DNA of 64,000 nt, taken from contig NZ_FOBB01000003.1 of NCBI RefSeq assembly GCF_900109685.1, forward strand, positions 124,001 through 188,000, in the 5' to 3' direction. The position numbers and the translations under genes are program-made. The stretch comes from Chitinophaga rupis (GTDB taxonomy: Bacteria; Bacteroidota; Bacteroidia; Chitinophagales; Chitinophagaceae). Shown here piece by piece: positions 1-9,323 of this stretch. Every line of letters starts with the position of its first letter. Position 1 is the stretch's first letter. Below the pieces are notes generated by a model that was given only the letters and a program-made list of their open reading frames with translations, was not told the origin of the DNA and did no database searches.

Positions 1-2061
1 CATCGCATGATCAGCTTCGGGCTGCTGCTCACCGGCGGCAACAAAGCTTACCGTACGGTTTTCAAGCGCCAGTTTTTCTTTTTCAACTGCGGTAAGTGAA
101 TCCAGGTAAGCATGGTATTGTTTGTTGGATAAAGCCATCCAGTAGATCATATAACGTGCGTCATGTATCTGGTAAAAAGGTTGGAGTTCCGTGCCGGCTG
201 CATTAATCATTTTTACTCCCGGCATAGTAAAATGCAACGGCGCATCTTTCACCGGAACAAGGCTGGCCGTGATCGCCGGCAGATCATCCTCAATAACAAT
301 GGGGGCTTGATCTACGGGCAGCTTTTTGCCGCTGGCTATATGCCCCCAGCGGCTGTCATCCGCAATCAATCCTTTCATATCCTGTGTACCTGTTTTTGCG
401 CCAAGCAAAACAGGACCGTGCATAATGGCAATATAAGCAGGCACATTTGGCAAATGCTCAATGGTATTATGCATTGGCAGCTTTACTTCAACTACATCGC
501 CTTTCTTCCAGCGGCGGTTAATGGCGACATATGAAGATGGCTGCCCCTCAAAGGGGACAGGTTTTCCATTCACTGTAATTTTCAATGCACCAGCTGCTAC
601 CCATCCCGGATAACGTATCATCATTGGAAATGAAGATGCGCCCCCTGTAATAACCAGCCTGGTTTGCTCTTCATACGGAAAGGCTGTTTCCTGCCGCAGT
701 TGTATAGCCTTTTCTTTCCAGTTTAAGGCAGATGCCACAAACAGGTTTACGTATAGCGAATCGTGCGAGTGCGTGTAAATAAACTGGTTATACTTGCCGT
801 GGTTCTCCATGCCTGTTCCGACACAGCACCACATGGCTTCATTGGGAGCGGAATATACCCGGTAGCTGCGGGGGCGAACGGGCGTGAAGTACACATAACC
901 ACCTGTTTCGGGATTTTGCGTTGATAGGATGTGATTGAGCATTGTTCTTTCGTAGTAATCAGCATACCTAGCTGCGGGCGTCATCCGGAACAGATCTTCC
1001 GTAAGCTTAAGCATATTGCTGGAATTACACGATTCAGGACCTTCCACGTCATTGATAAAATCAGTACATGCCTGCGCGCTTGGAAAAAACTCGCGCCGGC
1101 TGTTGCCTCCAAAAGCGAGCGTGCGGTTTGCCGTAACAGTTTGCCAGAAAAATCTGCCTGCTCCTTCGTATACGGAATCACCGCCTAACTCACCGATCCT
1201 GGCAAAGCCAATTGCCTTAGGCACCTGCGTATTCGCATGTTTGTTATCAAGGTTATCGATACCCTCAGCCATTGAATTGAGCAACATTCTATGCGAAAAC
1301 CTTTTAGCCGCAGCCAGGTATTTTTCATCACCGCTAAGCTGATATGCATCTGCCAGTACTTCATTCATCCCGCCCTGCTCTGTATCAAGCATCGCCTGCA
1401 TTTGATCCTCCGTTAACCCGGCGGTTATGCTTACCGCCCAGCCGCAAAACTTAAGAAAGATATTCTTTGCATCCTCATTGCCGGCATATACCCAGGCATC
1501 CCTTAAGCCGGCATACATTTTATGTACATTGTACCATGGTACCCATGCTGCATGAAAGGCTTTAAAATCGCCCTGCTTAACAGACAGCCAAACGGCCTTG
1601 CTATAAGGTACGCCGCCCACATAGCCTGTGCCCCAGTCCGCGTGTTGTTTTGTATTGGCATCCTGGCAGGTCTTTAATTCCGCGATCATATAGTTCAGGC
1701 GCTGCCGGCAGCCTGCATTGCCGGCAGCAGCATTTATAGCCATTGCAGTTAAATAATGGCCGCCGATATGGCCATCTAATCCATCCCAGTTTGCATAACT
1801 TGAGTCTTTCGGCGTTAAGCCTGCTTCTTTGCGGTAAGGCGCCAGCAAACGGTCAACATTATACTGCATGAGCGTTTTAATGTTCAGGTCTCTGGCCTGT
1901 TTAAACGGACCGGCCAATAGCTCAACGTCACTCAACGGAAATTCGTTGGGATAAAGCCTTGATTGCGCCACAACACCAAGGCAGCATATATTGCAGAGTA
2001 TGTAAAAAAGAACGATCTGTTTTTTTATACTATAGCTGGTGGGGTAGAATAATATTTTCAT
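1..2061 (-). CDS. GH127-family beta-L-arabinofuranosidase (DUF1680), 3' end outside window
   Basis: This is a secreted glycoside hydrolase predicted to release terminal beta-L-arabinofuranose. The reading frame runs open from an ATG at 2061 to the window edge, 687 codons without a stop. It starts with a signal-peptide-like hydrophobic stretch ending in VAQS. The N-terminal family signatures DRLLAPYRKEAG and GLDGHIGGHYL are present. Around 800-1050 it reads GPESCNSSNMLKL and, further on, AMWCCVGTGMENH. In GH127 the Glu and Cys of ESC and the two Cys of WCC form the zinc/nucleophile site, so the catalytic set appears intact. The last residues in the window (FVAAGEQQPEADH) belong to the C-terminal beta domains common in Bacteroidota homologues. 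It is divergent from the sigma/Sus locus, consistent with a shared arabinoside substrate (inference). Confidence 0.9.
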   Translation of the reverse strand, partial: MKILFYPTSYSIKKQIVLFYILCNICCLGVVAQSRLYPNEFPLSDVELLAGPFKQARDLNIKTLMQYNVDRLLAPYRKEAGLTPKDSSYANWDGLDGHIGGHYLTAMAINAAAGNAGCRQRLNYMIAELKTCQDANTKQHADWGTGYVGGVPYSKAVWLSVKQGDFKAFHAAWVPWYNVHKMYAGLRDAWVYAGNEDAKNIFLKFCGWAVSITAGLTEDQMQAMLDTEQGGMNEVLADAYQLSGDEKYLAAAKRFSHRMLLNSMAEGIDNLDNKHANTQVPKAIGFARIGELGGDSVYEGAGRFFWQTVTANRTLAFGGNSRREFFPSAQACTDFINDVEGPESCNSSNMLKLTEDLFRMTPAARYADYYERTMLNHILSTQNPETGGYVYFTPVRPRSYRVYSAPNEAMWCCVGTGMENHGKYNQFIYTHSHDSLYVNLFVASALNWKEKAIQLRQETAFPYEEQTRLVITGGASSFPMMIRYPGWVAAGALKITVNGKPVPFEGQPSSYVAINRRWKKGDVVEVKLPMHNTIEHLPNVPAYIAIMHGPVLLGAKTGTQDMKGLIADDSRWGHIASGKKLPVDQAPIVIEDDLPAITASLVPVKDAPLHFTMPGVKMINAAGTELQPFYQIHDARYMIYWMALSNKQYHAYLDSLTAVEKEKLALENRTVSFVAAGEQQPEADHAM

Positions 2062-2293
2062 AACGCAAATCCCTCTTTTATTTGTCAGAATGACATTTAA
2101 TAACATCTCCGAAAATATTGCGGCCTGTAAATGCCGCATGTATGTGTTTACAACACTAAAGTATTGAAAAAATCCCAAAATGCAACCGGCTCCATCTCCA
2201 CCATCTTCCGGCATCAAGATAAGTGCCTAATTACATTTTAAGGAATTATTACATATATAAGCACCATTTGCCGGCGGCAAAAAACCGGCAATT

Positions 2294-2323
2294 TTTGGTT
2301 TTTAATATTTATGTTTATATTCG
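2294..2323 (+). promoter_or_regulatory. Bacteroidota-type promoter of the sigma factor gene
   Basis: TTTG at 2294-2297 is followed after 18 nt by TATATTCG at 2316-2323, one mismatch from the -7 consensus TAnnTTTG. Transcription would start near 2330. That lies downstream of the first possible ATG codons (2311, 2326) and supports the start at 2344. Confidence 0.4.
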
Positions 2324-2343
2324 AAATGCTTTCTCATTCCACG

Positions 2344-2946
2344 ATGTCCACGAACCAAATAAAAAATTTAAGCGAAGATGAGTTATTAGAGGGGTTGCTA
2401 AATGGTGACACCTACGCTTTTGATTATATTTTTCATAAATTTTACGGTGCGTTGTGCTTATTTGCCACCCGGTTAACTTCGGATAAATTTACAGCGGAGG
2501 AAATTGTTCAGGACATTTTTTGTAAGCTATGGAGTAAACGTACTGACTTTCACAGCCTGAACTCCATTAAAGCCTTCCTCTATATAAGTACCCGCAATGC
2601 TTCCATGAACGCCTTAAAAAAACAAAGCCGTAAAATGAAGCATGATCTGGAATTTGCTTTTTTTACAGATGGGTTTGAGGAGCCGTTCATCAATGAAATC
2701 ATTTACATTGAAGCCCTTCGTGAAATTTCAGCTGAGGTCAATGCCTTACCGGAGCAATGCGGGAAAATTATTAAAATGATCTTTGAAGATGGGCTACAGC
2801 CTAAAGAGATCGCAGATAAACTTGATATTGCCATCAGTACGGTTTACAATCAAAAAATGCGTGGGCTTTCCATTTTAAGGAAGCGCCTCTCAGACAGAGG
2901 ATTTGCCGTTTTAACATCTTTAATATTATCTATTTATTTCAAGTAA
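2344..2946 (+). CDS. FecI-like ECF RNA polymerase sigma factor
   Basis: This is a 200-residue extracytoplasmic-function sigma factor that would direct RNA polymerase to the downstream susC promoter. It shows sigma region 2 (AEEIVQDIFCKLWSKR) and region 4 with a helix-turn-helix (LQPKEIADKLDIAISTVYNQ). ATG codons at 2311, 2326 and 2344 are in frame. I chose 2344 because the promoter-like sequence overlaps the earlier two and because family members usually begin shortly before the ELL-L-GD motif. The C-terminus carries a short hydrophobic tail (VLTSLILSIYF), seen in some FecI/SigZ-type Bacteroidota sigma factors. It is followed by fecR and susCD, the classic Sus-type trans-envelope signalling order. 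The 165 bp between sigma gene and fecR holds a C/T-rich tract on the plus strand. Confidence 0.9.
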   Translation: MSTNQIKNLSEDELLEGLLNGDTYAFDYIFHKFYGALCLFATRLTSDKFTAEEIVQDIFCKLWSKRTDFHSLNSIKAFLYISTRNASMNALKKQSRKMKHDLEFAFFTDGFEEPFINEIIYIEALREISAEVNALPEQCGKIIKMIFEDGLQPKEIADKLDIAISTVYNQKMRGLSILRKRLSDRGFAVLTSLILSIYFK

Positions 2947-3111
2947 GCCCTTCCCTCCCCCATTTCCTCTATCCGGTATACCCTCCCCCCTCCCATCTAT
3001 ACATCACCTTTTTACCGCCGGGTTCGCGACGCCGCCGGAAAAAAATTTTTTAAACCTTTTAGAGGAAACGGGATAGTAAGTTGTTTCTATATTAACACCA
3101 AATTAATTGTC

Positions 3112-4305
3112 ATGTCCGATAAAAAGTCATCTGATCCATTTCATGTAAGCAGCCTGTTGGCACGCAAGCTTTATGGTACCCTGACGGCGCCTGAGGAAGC
3201 TGAGCTGGAAGCATGGCTGAATGAAAGCGCTGATAACAGAGCGGTGCTTGAAAAGCTTTTGAGCGAAAGCATCCGGAAGCAGGAAATTGAGCATTTACAT
3301 GAATTTGATGAGGAAACTGCGTTAAAGAAGGTCTGGGCCAGGATCGGGGAGCCCGAAAACACCGGCAGCAATACTTTGAAGGGTTATATAATAAAGATTG
3401 CCGCTGCAGCAGCCATTGTTATAGCGCTTTCTGTTAGTTTTTGGATATATAAAGCTAAATCACCTACAGAGCGGTTATCATATCAGGCAAAAAGCACAGA
3501 GATCCCGCCTGGCGCCAATAAAGCAATATTGATCCTGTCTAATGGTGCTAAAATAGATCTTCAGGCGGCCCAAAGCGGAAAGATCGCTTATCAGGCGGGG
3601 GCGGTTGTGAGCAAGCGGGCAGACGGTAAAATAGATTATGCTGCTACTGCTAAACCAGGTACAGCAGCTGCGTTAAACACTTTATCGGTTCCCAAGGGCG
3701 GGCAATATGAACTGACGCTTCCGGACGGTACCCTTGTCTGGTTAAACGCCGCCTCGTCATTAACATTTCCCGTTGCCTTTACCGGAAAAGAACGCCAGGT
3801 AAAGTTAACCGGGGAGGCCTATTTCGAAGTAGCTAAGGATCCCGGCAAACCATTTCTTGTGAATGTAGATGGTAAGCAAACCGTGGAAGTGTTAGGGACA
3901 CATTTTGATATTAAGGCGTATAATGATGATCCCGAGATCAGGACCACTTTGCTGGAAGGCTCGGTAAAGGTAAGCTGTAAAAACAGCCATGCCATTATAA
4001 AACCCGGGCAAATGGCTGTTAATGATCTGAAAGCGCCTTTGTCTGTCAGGAATGCAGATCTGGACGAAGTAATGGGCTGGAAGAACGGATTGTTTGTGTT
4101 TAATGATGAGCGTATGGAAGACGTGTTAAGAATAGCTGCAAGATGGTACGACGTGGATGTAGAATACCAAACCGATGTTAGTCAAAAGAAATTAAGGGGC
4201 ATAGTATCTAAATACAACAACATCCGGGAACTACTGGATAATATAACAATTACATCCGGGATCCACTATAAAATAGAAGGAAGGCGGGTCATCTTAATGA
4301 ATTAA
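3112..4305 (+). CDS. FecR-family anti-sigma factor
   Basis: This 397-residue inner-membrane anti-sigma factor receives the signal from the STN domain of SusC and controls the adjacent sigma factor. The N-terminal cytoplasmic part (1-90) is the sigma-binding region. One membrane helix lies at about residues 91-112 (IIKIAAAAAIVIALSVSF). The periplasmic FecR domain follows, with GGQYELTLPDGTLVWLNAAS and LTGEAYFEVAKD. The C-terminus is a DUF4974/secretin-like domain (VFNDERMEDVLRIAARWYDV). Length and domain order are normal. It lies upstream of susC with a structured 141-bp gap. Confidence 0.92.
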   Translation: MSDKKSSDPFHVSSLLARKLYGTLTAPEEAELEAWLNESADNRAVLEKLLSESIRKQEIEHLHEFDEETALKKVWARIGEPENTGSNTLKGYIIKIAAAAAIVIALSVSFWIYKAKSPTERLSYQAKSTEIPPGANKAILILSNGAKIDLQAAQSGKIAYQAGAVVSKRADGKIDYAATAKPGTAAALNTLSVPKGGQYELTLPDGTLVWLNAASSLTFPVAFTGKERQVKLTGEAYFEVAKDPGKPFLVNVDGKQTVEVLGTHFDIKAYNDDPEIRTTLLEGSVKVSCKNSHAIIKPGQMAVNDLKAPLSVRNADLDEVMGWKNGLFVFNDERMEDVLRIAARWYDVDVEYQTDVSQKKLRGIVSKYNNIRELLDNITITSGIHYKIEGRRVILMN

Positions 4306-4330
4306 TCTTACTAAAAAGAAATTACCGCAG

Positions 4331-4438
4331 AAAAAACCAGGGGCGTTGCAACCGCCCCTGGCGAAACACAGCCCCGGGAGCTGTGTGCGCAGGTAATCAT
4401 TATAGTCGCTGTTATCAACCAATTATTTAATTAACCTG
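4331..4438 (-). ncRNA. Putative cis-antisense small RNA in the fecR-susC gap
   Basis: On the minus strand, a perfect -7 box TACATTTG (plus-strand 4451-4444) would start an RNA near 4437. That RNA would run through a hairpin with 7-bp arms (4366-4372 and 4380-4386), then a 9-bp GC-rich hairpin (4337-4345 and 4353-4361) followed directly by six U residues, a textbook intrinsic terminator. No -33 TTTG is visible at the expected spacing. On the plus strand the same hairpin lacks a T tail, so the terminator faces away from susC. No minus-strand protein gene ends here. The product would be about 105 nt and complementary to the susC leader, ending about 10 nt from its start codon. Cis-antisense RNAs in this position are known from Bacteroides Sus-type loci, so the assignment is plausible but unproven. 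Confidence 0.45.
4337..4361 (-). terminator. Minus-strand intrinsic terminator between fecR and susC
   Basis: The arms CCAGGGGCG (4337-4345) and CGCCCCTGG (4353-4361) pair perfectly across a 7-nt loop. On the minus strand the stem is followed by six T (complement of 4336-4331). On the plus strand it is followed by CGAAACAC, which is not a terminator tail. Confidence 0.65.
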
Positions 4439-4446
4439 ACATTCAA

Positions 4447-7400
4447 ATGTATAGAATTTATCCTGCATTTGGACGCGGATGTCCATTCCATGTCCAGCCT
4501 AAACTGTGGAGCGTTATGAAACTTTCTTTTTTAATCTGCCTTATCGCCTTTATGCAGGTAAGCGCATCTTCAAAAGCTCAGAAAATTAATTTAAATAAAA
4601 AGAATGCCCCGTTATGGGAAACGTTAAATGATATCCGACAGCAAACCGGTTACAGTATTCTTTGTGACCCTGATATTTTGGGCGCTGCAAAACCTGTTAC
4701 TATTAGCATAAAAGACGGATCACTGGAAGATGCTTTAAAAATATGCTTTCATAACCAGCCCCTTAATTATGTGATTAATCAAAAAACTATATTAATCACA
4801 CCTGTGAAATCGTCCGCCCCCATAGCTGATCAATCTACCAGCACTATCCGGATAACGGGAAAGGTGACCGATGAACAGGGTAGCCTGCCGGGGGCAAGCA
4901 TCAAACTGAAAGATTCCAATACCGGTACGGTATCAGACGCCAAAGGCAACTACTTCCTCAATGTTCCGGATAACAAGGGGACGCTTGTTTTTAGCTGTGT
5001 TGGTTATTTAACACAGGAGATTCCGATCGAGGGGCGCACTACCATTAATGTTCAGCTAAAGGTGGAATCAAAAGGATTGAACCAGATAGTGGTGATCGGT
5101 TATGGCACGGTCCGTAAAAAAGATCTGACCGGCTCAGTTTCCTCCATAGGATCAACTGAAATAAAGTCGCAGCCTATTAACTCTTTTAACCAGGCATTGC
5201 AGGGTAAAGTATCAGGTGTACAAATTACACAGGCATCCAATTCACCGGGTGGAGGGATAACTATTCGCGTGCGCGGCGGCAACTCTATTTCCGCCAGCAA
5301 TGATCCTTTATACGTTGTTGACGGGTTTCCGATCTCCGTACCAACTGCCGCAAATGGGGCAAGCGGAAGCGGCGCCAGCTATGCCAATCCACTGTCTACT
5401 ATTAATCCAAATGATATTGAATCAATAGAAGTTTTGAAAGATGCTTCCGCTACGGCAATATATGGTTCAAGAGGAGCTAACGGCGTTGTGCTGGTAACTA
5501 CCAGGCGTGGAAGATCCGGTCAGCCGAATATTGAGTTTGAAAGCTACGCAGGTGCGCAGGAAGTTGTAAAACAATTGAAGCTGGGGAATGCTATGGATCA
5601 TCTGAATTTAAAAAATGAGCAGCTTTCCAATCTGGGTTATGCTTTAAGGTTTGGAAATCCTGACGGGCCTTATCCCAAACCCGTTGCGTCCTACGGTGAA
5701 GGTACCGACTGGCAAAAAGAGATCTTCAGGAGAGCGCCGATGCAGAGCTATCAGCTGTCTATTACCGGAGGCTCCGACAAAGTGCGCTACCTGGTAAGCG
5801 GAAACTATCTCAACCAGGATGGGATCGTTATTGATAACAACTTTAAACGTTATGCTTCCAGGATCAATTTAGATGCTACTTTGAGTGACCGTATCAAAAT
5901 AGGGACCAACCTTACCGCATCACGCACCATCAATAACGGCGTTTCTGAAGGCCTTGTTGCCGGCCCTATATATGAGGCCCTGACCATTTCGCCAGCCAGT
6001 CCGGTTTATGCTGCTGATGGCAGCTACCAGTTACTTAACCTGGGCCCGGGTACCGGCTTTGCGAGCACTCCTAATCCCGTTGCCATGCTGCATACTTCTA
6101 CCAACCTGCTTACAACAGATAGGCTACTGGGGAATGTATTTGGAGATTTCAGCATCCTGGAAGGCCTGAGGGCGCACATTAGTTTTGGAGCAGATGTTCA
6201 AAATTCATTCAGGAATGTATTCTTTACGCCGCAAACACTTGCAGGCAGCGGCCGGAATGGCTATGGAAGCAATGGCACTTCGGAAAATATCAATACTCTA
6301 AATGAAAACACACTTACCTATACAAGGAAAATAAACAGTGATAATGCCTTTGATGTACTGGCCGGTATAACATTTCAAAGCAATAGAATGCAGCGTACCT
6401 ACCAGGAAGCGGAGAACTTTCCCAACTATACCCTGGGAGCTAACAACCTGTCGGCAGCTACTACACTGGATATCTCCAGCAGCAGCTTAGAGAAATGGGG
6501 GCTAAACTCTTACCTGGCCAGGATAAATTACCGCTTTAAGGATCGATATCTGTTCACCGTCAGCGCCCGCGCAGACGGCTCATCACGTTTCGGCGCTAAT
6601 AATAAATATGGATTTTTCCCTTCCGGTGCATTTGCCTGGCGTGTATCCGATGAAAATTTCTTAAAAAACAGCCGCATCATAAGCGATCTGAAACTAAGGG
6701 TTAGTTATGGTATTACCGGTAATGATGGCATTGGCCTTTATAACTCCCTTTCGCAATACACTATCGGGAAAACGGTCTTTAACGATGTTGAGGTGCTTAC
6801 CAACCAGGTTTCGCGCATTGAAAGCCCGGATCTGAAATGGGAGAAAACTGCCCAGCTGGATATTGGTTTTGACGCCGGTTTTATGAATAACAGGATCACC
6901 GTTATTGGCGATTATTATCTGAAAAAAACCAGCGGCCTGCTGCTCTACGTGGATCTGCCGGCAACTACAGGCGCCACCAGCGTGCTGCGAAATATTGGGA
7001 GTGTACAAAATAAAGGCTTTGAGCTTGCGGTTAGCACGGTAAATATCGACCAGGGTGCAAACGGATTTAAATGGACCACGGCCGGCAATGTATCCTATAA
7101 CCAAAACAAGGTAATATCCCTTGCTAATGGCGTGGATCATTATTTTTCCGGATTAACCATTATAGAGGTTGGAAAGCCCCTGGGTTCGTTCTATGGTAAC
7201 GTATTTGACGGTATATGGCAAACAAAAGAAGAGATTGATGCTGCAGGTCCGTTAGCGCAGGCCGGCAGCTTGCCCGGCGCGTACCGCTGGAAGGATATAA
7301 ACGGCGATGGCATATACAATGAGTCCAGCGACCGCAAAGTGCTGGGCAATGGCCTTCCTAAATTTATTTTCGGTCTAACCAATAATTTCTCTTACAAAGG

Positions 7401-7833
7401 GTTTGACTTTTCCTTTTTCCTGCAGGGTGTGCAGGGTAACAAGATCTATAACAATTACACTACCCTGATCGATGCACAATATAACCACCTGAAATCATAT
7501 TATGCGGATCACTGGACTGCCACGAATCCCAGCAACTCAGCCGGCGCTATACGTCAATGGGTTTTACCGGCTGTTTCTGATTTTGCAATAGAAGATGGCT
7601 CATTTGTGCGGCTAAAAACTGTCACTTTGGGTTACCAGCTGCCCGGTTTTACGAAAGCCATAAGAAGAGCCCGCGTTTACGTTAGTGTACAAAACCTTCT
7701 TACATTCACTAACTACAAAGGCTATGATCCTGAAGTGAACGGCGATTTCAATAGCAATACTCAATATGGGGTGGATAACTTCAATTACCCACCGTCCAGG
7801 ATCTACATTCTTGGTTTGTCCATTACTTTATAA
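4447..7833 (+). CDS. SusC/RagA-type TonB-linked outer membrane transporter with STN domain
   Basis: This is an outer-membrane glycan transporter of 1128 residues. The N-terminal extension, then a hydrophobic signal (MKLSFLICLIAFMQVSAS, from residue 24), is usual in this family. An STN signalling domain follows (about 50-115, WETLNDIRQQTGYSILCD), then a carboxypeptidase-D-like regulatory domain (about 135-210), then the TonB plug with KDASATAIYGSRGANGVVLV, then the 22-strand barrel ending in RIYILGLSITL. The STN domain ties it to the upstream FecR and sigma factor, so it should sense its own substrate. susD follows after 14 bp. An alternative start at 4516 would give only the signal peptide. 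The substrate cannot be read from the sequence. Confidence 0.95.
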   Translation: MYRIYPAFGRGCPFHVQPKLWSVMKLSFLICLIAFMQVSASSKAQKINLNKKNAPLWETLNDIRQQTGYSILCDPDILGAAKPVTISIKDGSLEDALKICFHNQPLNYVINQKTILITPVKSSAPIADQSTSTIRITGKVTDEQGSLPGASIKLKDSNTGTVSDAKGNYFLNVPDNKGTLVFSCVGYLTQEIPIEGRTTINVQLKVESKGLNQIVVIGYGTVRKKDLTGSVSSIGSTEIKSQPINSFNQALQGKVSGVQITQASNSPGGGITIRVRGGNSISASNDPLYVVDGFPISVPTAANGASGSGASYANPLSTINPNDIESIEVLKDASATAIYGSRGANGVVLVTTRRGRSGQPNIEFESYAGAQEVVKQLKLGNAMDHLNLKNEQLSNLGYALRFGNPDGPYPKPVASYGEGTDWQKEIFRRAPMQSYQLSITGGSDKVRYLVSGNYLNQDGIVIDNNFKRYASRINLDATLSDRIKIGTNLTASRTINNGVSEGLVAGPIYEALTISPASPVYAADGSYQLLNLGPGTGFASTPNPVAMLHTSTNLLTTDRLLGNVFGDFSILEGLRAHISFGADVQNSFRNVFFTPQTLAGSGRNGYGSNGTSENINTLNENTLTYTRKINSDNAFDVLAGITFQSNRMQRTYQEAENFPNYTLGANNLSAATTLDISSSSLEKWGLNSYLARINYRFKDRYLFTVSARADGSSRFGANNKYGFFPSGAFAWRVSDENFLKNSRIISDLKLRVSYGITGNDGIGLYNSLSQYTIGKTVFNDVEVLTNQVSRIESPDLKWEKTAQLDIGFDAGFMNNRITVIGDYYLKKTSGLLLYVDLPATTGATSVLRNIGSVQNKGFELAVSTVNIDQGANGFKWTTAGNVSYNQNKVISLANGVDHYFSGLTIIEVGKPLGSFYGNVFDGIWQTKEEIDAAGPLAQAGSLPGAYRWKDINGDGIYNESSDRKVLGNGLPKFIFGLTNNFSYKGFDFSFFLQGVQGNKIYNNYTTLIDAQYNHLKSYYADHWTATNPSNSAGAIRQWVLPAVSDFAIEDGSFVRLKTVTLGYQLPGFTKAIRRARVYVSVQNLLTFTNYKGYDPEVNGDFNSNTQYGVDNFNYPPSRIYILGLSITL

Positions 7834-7847
7834 TTAAAATCTGACAG

Positions 7848-9314
7848 ATGAAACTACAATATAAGCTATCGAACAAAGCGCTGTTGGCAGGCAGTTTTCT
7901 GGCTATCGCAATAATGCTTGGGGGAGGCTGTAAAAATAACCTTGTTGAGGTTCCCTATTCGTTCCTGGGAGAAGAAAACTCTTTCAAAACAGCAAGTGAT
8001 GCCACCGTTGCGCTTGATGCGGTATACGACAGACTGCGTAATATTTATAACATGACGATGATCAATCTTGCAGATGTAAATTCTGAAGAGCTGACCGTTC
8101 AATCAAACGTTGGCGCAAGCACATTAGAGCTCGATAATAATCTTTATTCAGCATCTAATCCTTCTTTTGATGCGTTTTATACAAACTGCTACCTGATGAT
8201 CGACCGGGCAAACAGGGTTATTAAGAATGTGCCTGGAATTACGATGGATGCAGCCGCTAAAGGGCAGATCATTGGAGAAGCGAAGTTCCTGCGGGCATTG
8301 ATCTATTTTGATCTTGTACAGGCTTTCGGGGATGTGCCACTGGTCACCGCTCCTACTTCCGATGTGGTGAATGTCAGCATAAAACGCACACCTGTGGATG
8401 ACGTGTATTCCCAGATCATAGCTGATCTGAAAGATGCTGTGGCCGCGAACCTGCCGGCAAAATATACTACCCCGGGAACGATCGGGCGGGCAACCAGCGG
8501 CGCTGCGAAATCACTGTTGGCAAAGGTTTATCTTACCCGTAAAGATTATACCAATGCGGCGGCTGTTGCCAAGGAAGTGATAGACTCAAAGGTTTACAGC
8601 CTTTTTCCTGATTACAAAAACATCTTTCCTCCTGAAAACAGAAATGGCCAGGAGCATATTTTTTCGGCTCAGTACAGCTGTATAAAAACAACCTACGGCA
8701 GTACAATGGCCGAATCTTTTGCCATTTATTTTTCGTACCCGATTAACCAGGGCGGAGGAGCTTACCAGGCAGATTCCAATTATGTAAGATCTTACCTGCC
8801 CGGCGACTACCGGAAACAGGTTACGATCATTACACAAAAGGTGAACCCTGCAAATAACGCATTAGTGCTATCGCGTACCGGCCCCGCAGTTGATAAGTAC
8901 TGGGACCCGGCGCCCTGTGCCGAATTTGCCGCCCGGAACAACTTCATGATCATTCGTTATGCCGATGTGCTGCTTATCTATGCCGAAGCAGTTAATGAGA
9001 TCAACGGACCCACTCCGGATGCTTATGATGCAATAAACCAGGTGCGGACCCGTGCGAGAAATGGCGATCCATCCGCGAATCCGCAAAACCTGGCAAACTT
9101 ATCACAGGGCCAGTTCAGGGATGCCGTTTTAGTGGAAAGGGGCTGGGAGCTATGCTTTGAAGGACACCGCCGCTGGGATCTGCTGCGGACCGGCAAATAC
9201 ATTAGTACCCTTCAGGCAGCAGGAATACCTGTTTCACAAAAAAACCTGCTTTATCCTATTCCACAGCACCAGATAGACGTAAATGAGGCGCTTACGCAAA
9301 ACCCAGGCTATTAA
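7848..9314 (+). CDS. SusD/RagB-family surface glycan-binding lipoprotein
   Basis: This 488-residue surface lipoprotein forms the lid of the preceding SusC transporter. The signal peptide ends in a lipobox-like MLGGGC, followed by the family start KNNLVEVPYSFLGEENSF. TPR-like SusD helices are recognisable (GEAKFLRALIYFDLVQAFGDVPL) together with the conserved C-terminal region (LVERGWELCFEGHRRWDLLR and the ending LTQNPGY). It starts 14 bp after susC and is followed 9 bp later by the oxidoreductase gene, so the three are surely co-transcribed. Confidence 0.95.
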   Translation: MKLQYKLSNKALLAGSFLAIAIMLGGGCKNNLVEVPYSFLGEENSFKTASDATVALDAVYDRLRNIYNMTMINLADVNSEELTVQSNVGASTLELDNNLYSASNPSFDAFYTNCYLMIDRANRVIKNVPGITMDAAAKGQIIGEAKFLRALIYFDLVQAFGDVPLVTAPTSDVVNVSIKRTPVDDVYSQIIADLKDAVAANLPAKYTTPGTIGRATSGAAKSLLAKVYLTRKDYTNAAAVAKEVIDSKVYSLFPDYKNIFPPENRNGQEHIFSAQYSCIKTTYGSTMAESFAIYFSYPINQGGGAYQADSNYVRSYLPGDYRKQVTIITQKVNPANNALVLSRTGPAVDKYWDPAPCAEFAARNNFMIIRYADVLLIYAEAVNEINGPTPDAYDAINQVRTRARNGDPSANPQNLANLSQGQFRDAVLVERGWELCFEGHRRWDLLRTGKYISTLQAAGIPVSQKNLLYPIPQHQIDVNEALTQNPGY

Positions 9315-9323
9315 AATTTAAAA

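Noticed and set aside
163..534. Open frame on the plus strand opposite the GH127 gene
   Set aside because: It is the complement of a continuous GH127 frame with intact family motifs.
6694..7140. 148-codon minus-strand frame inside susC
   Set aside because: Shadow of the susC frame; no motif and no promoter of its own.
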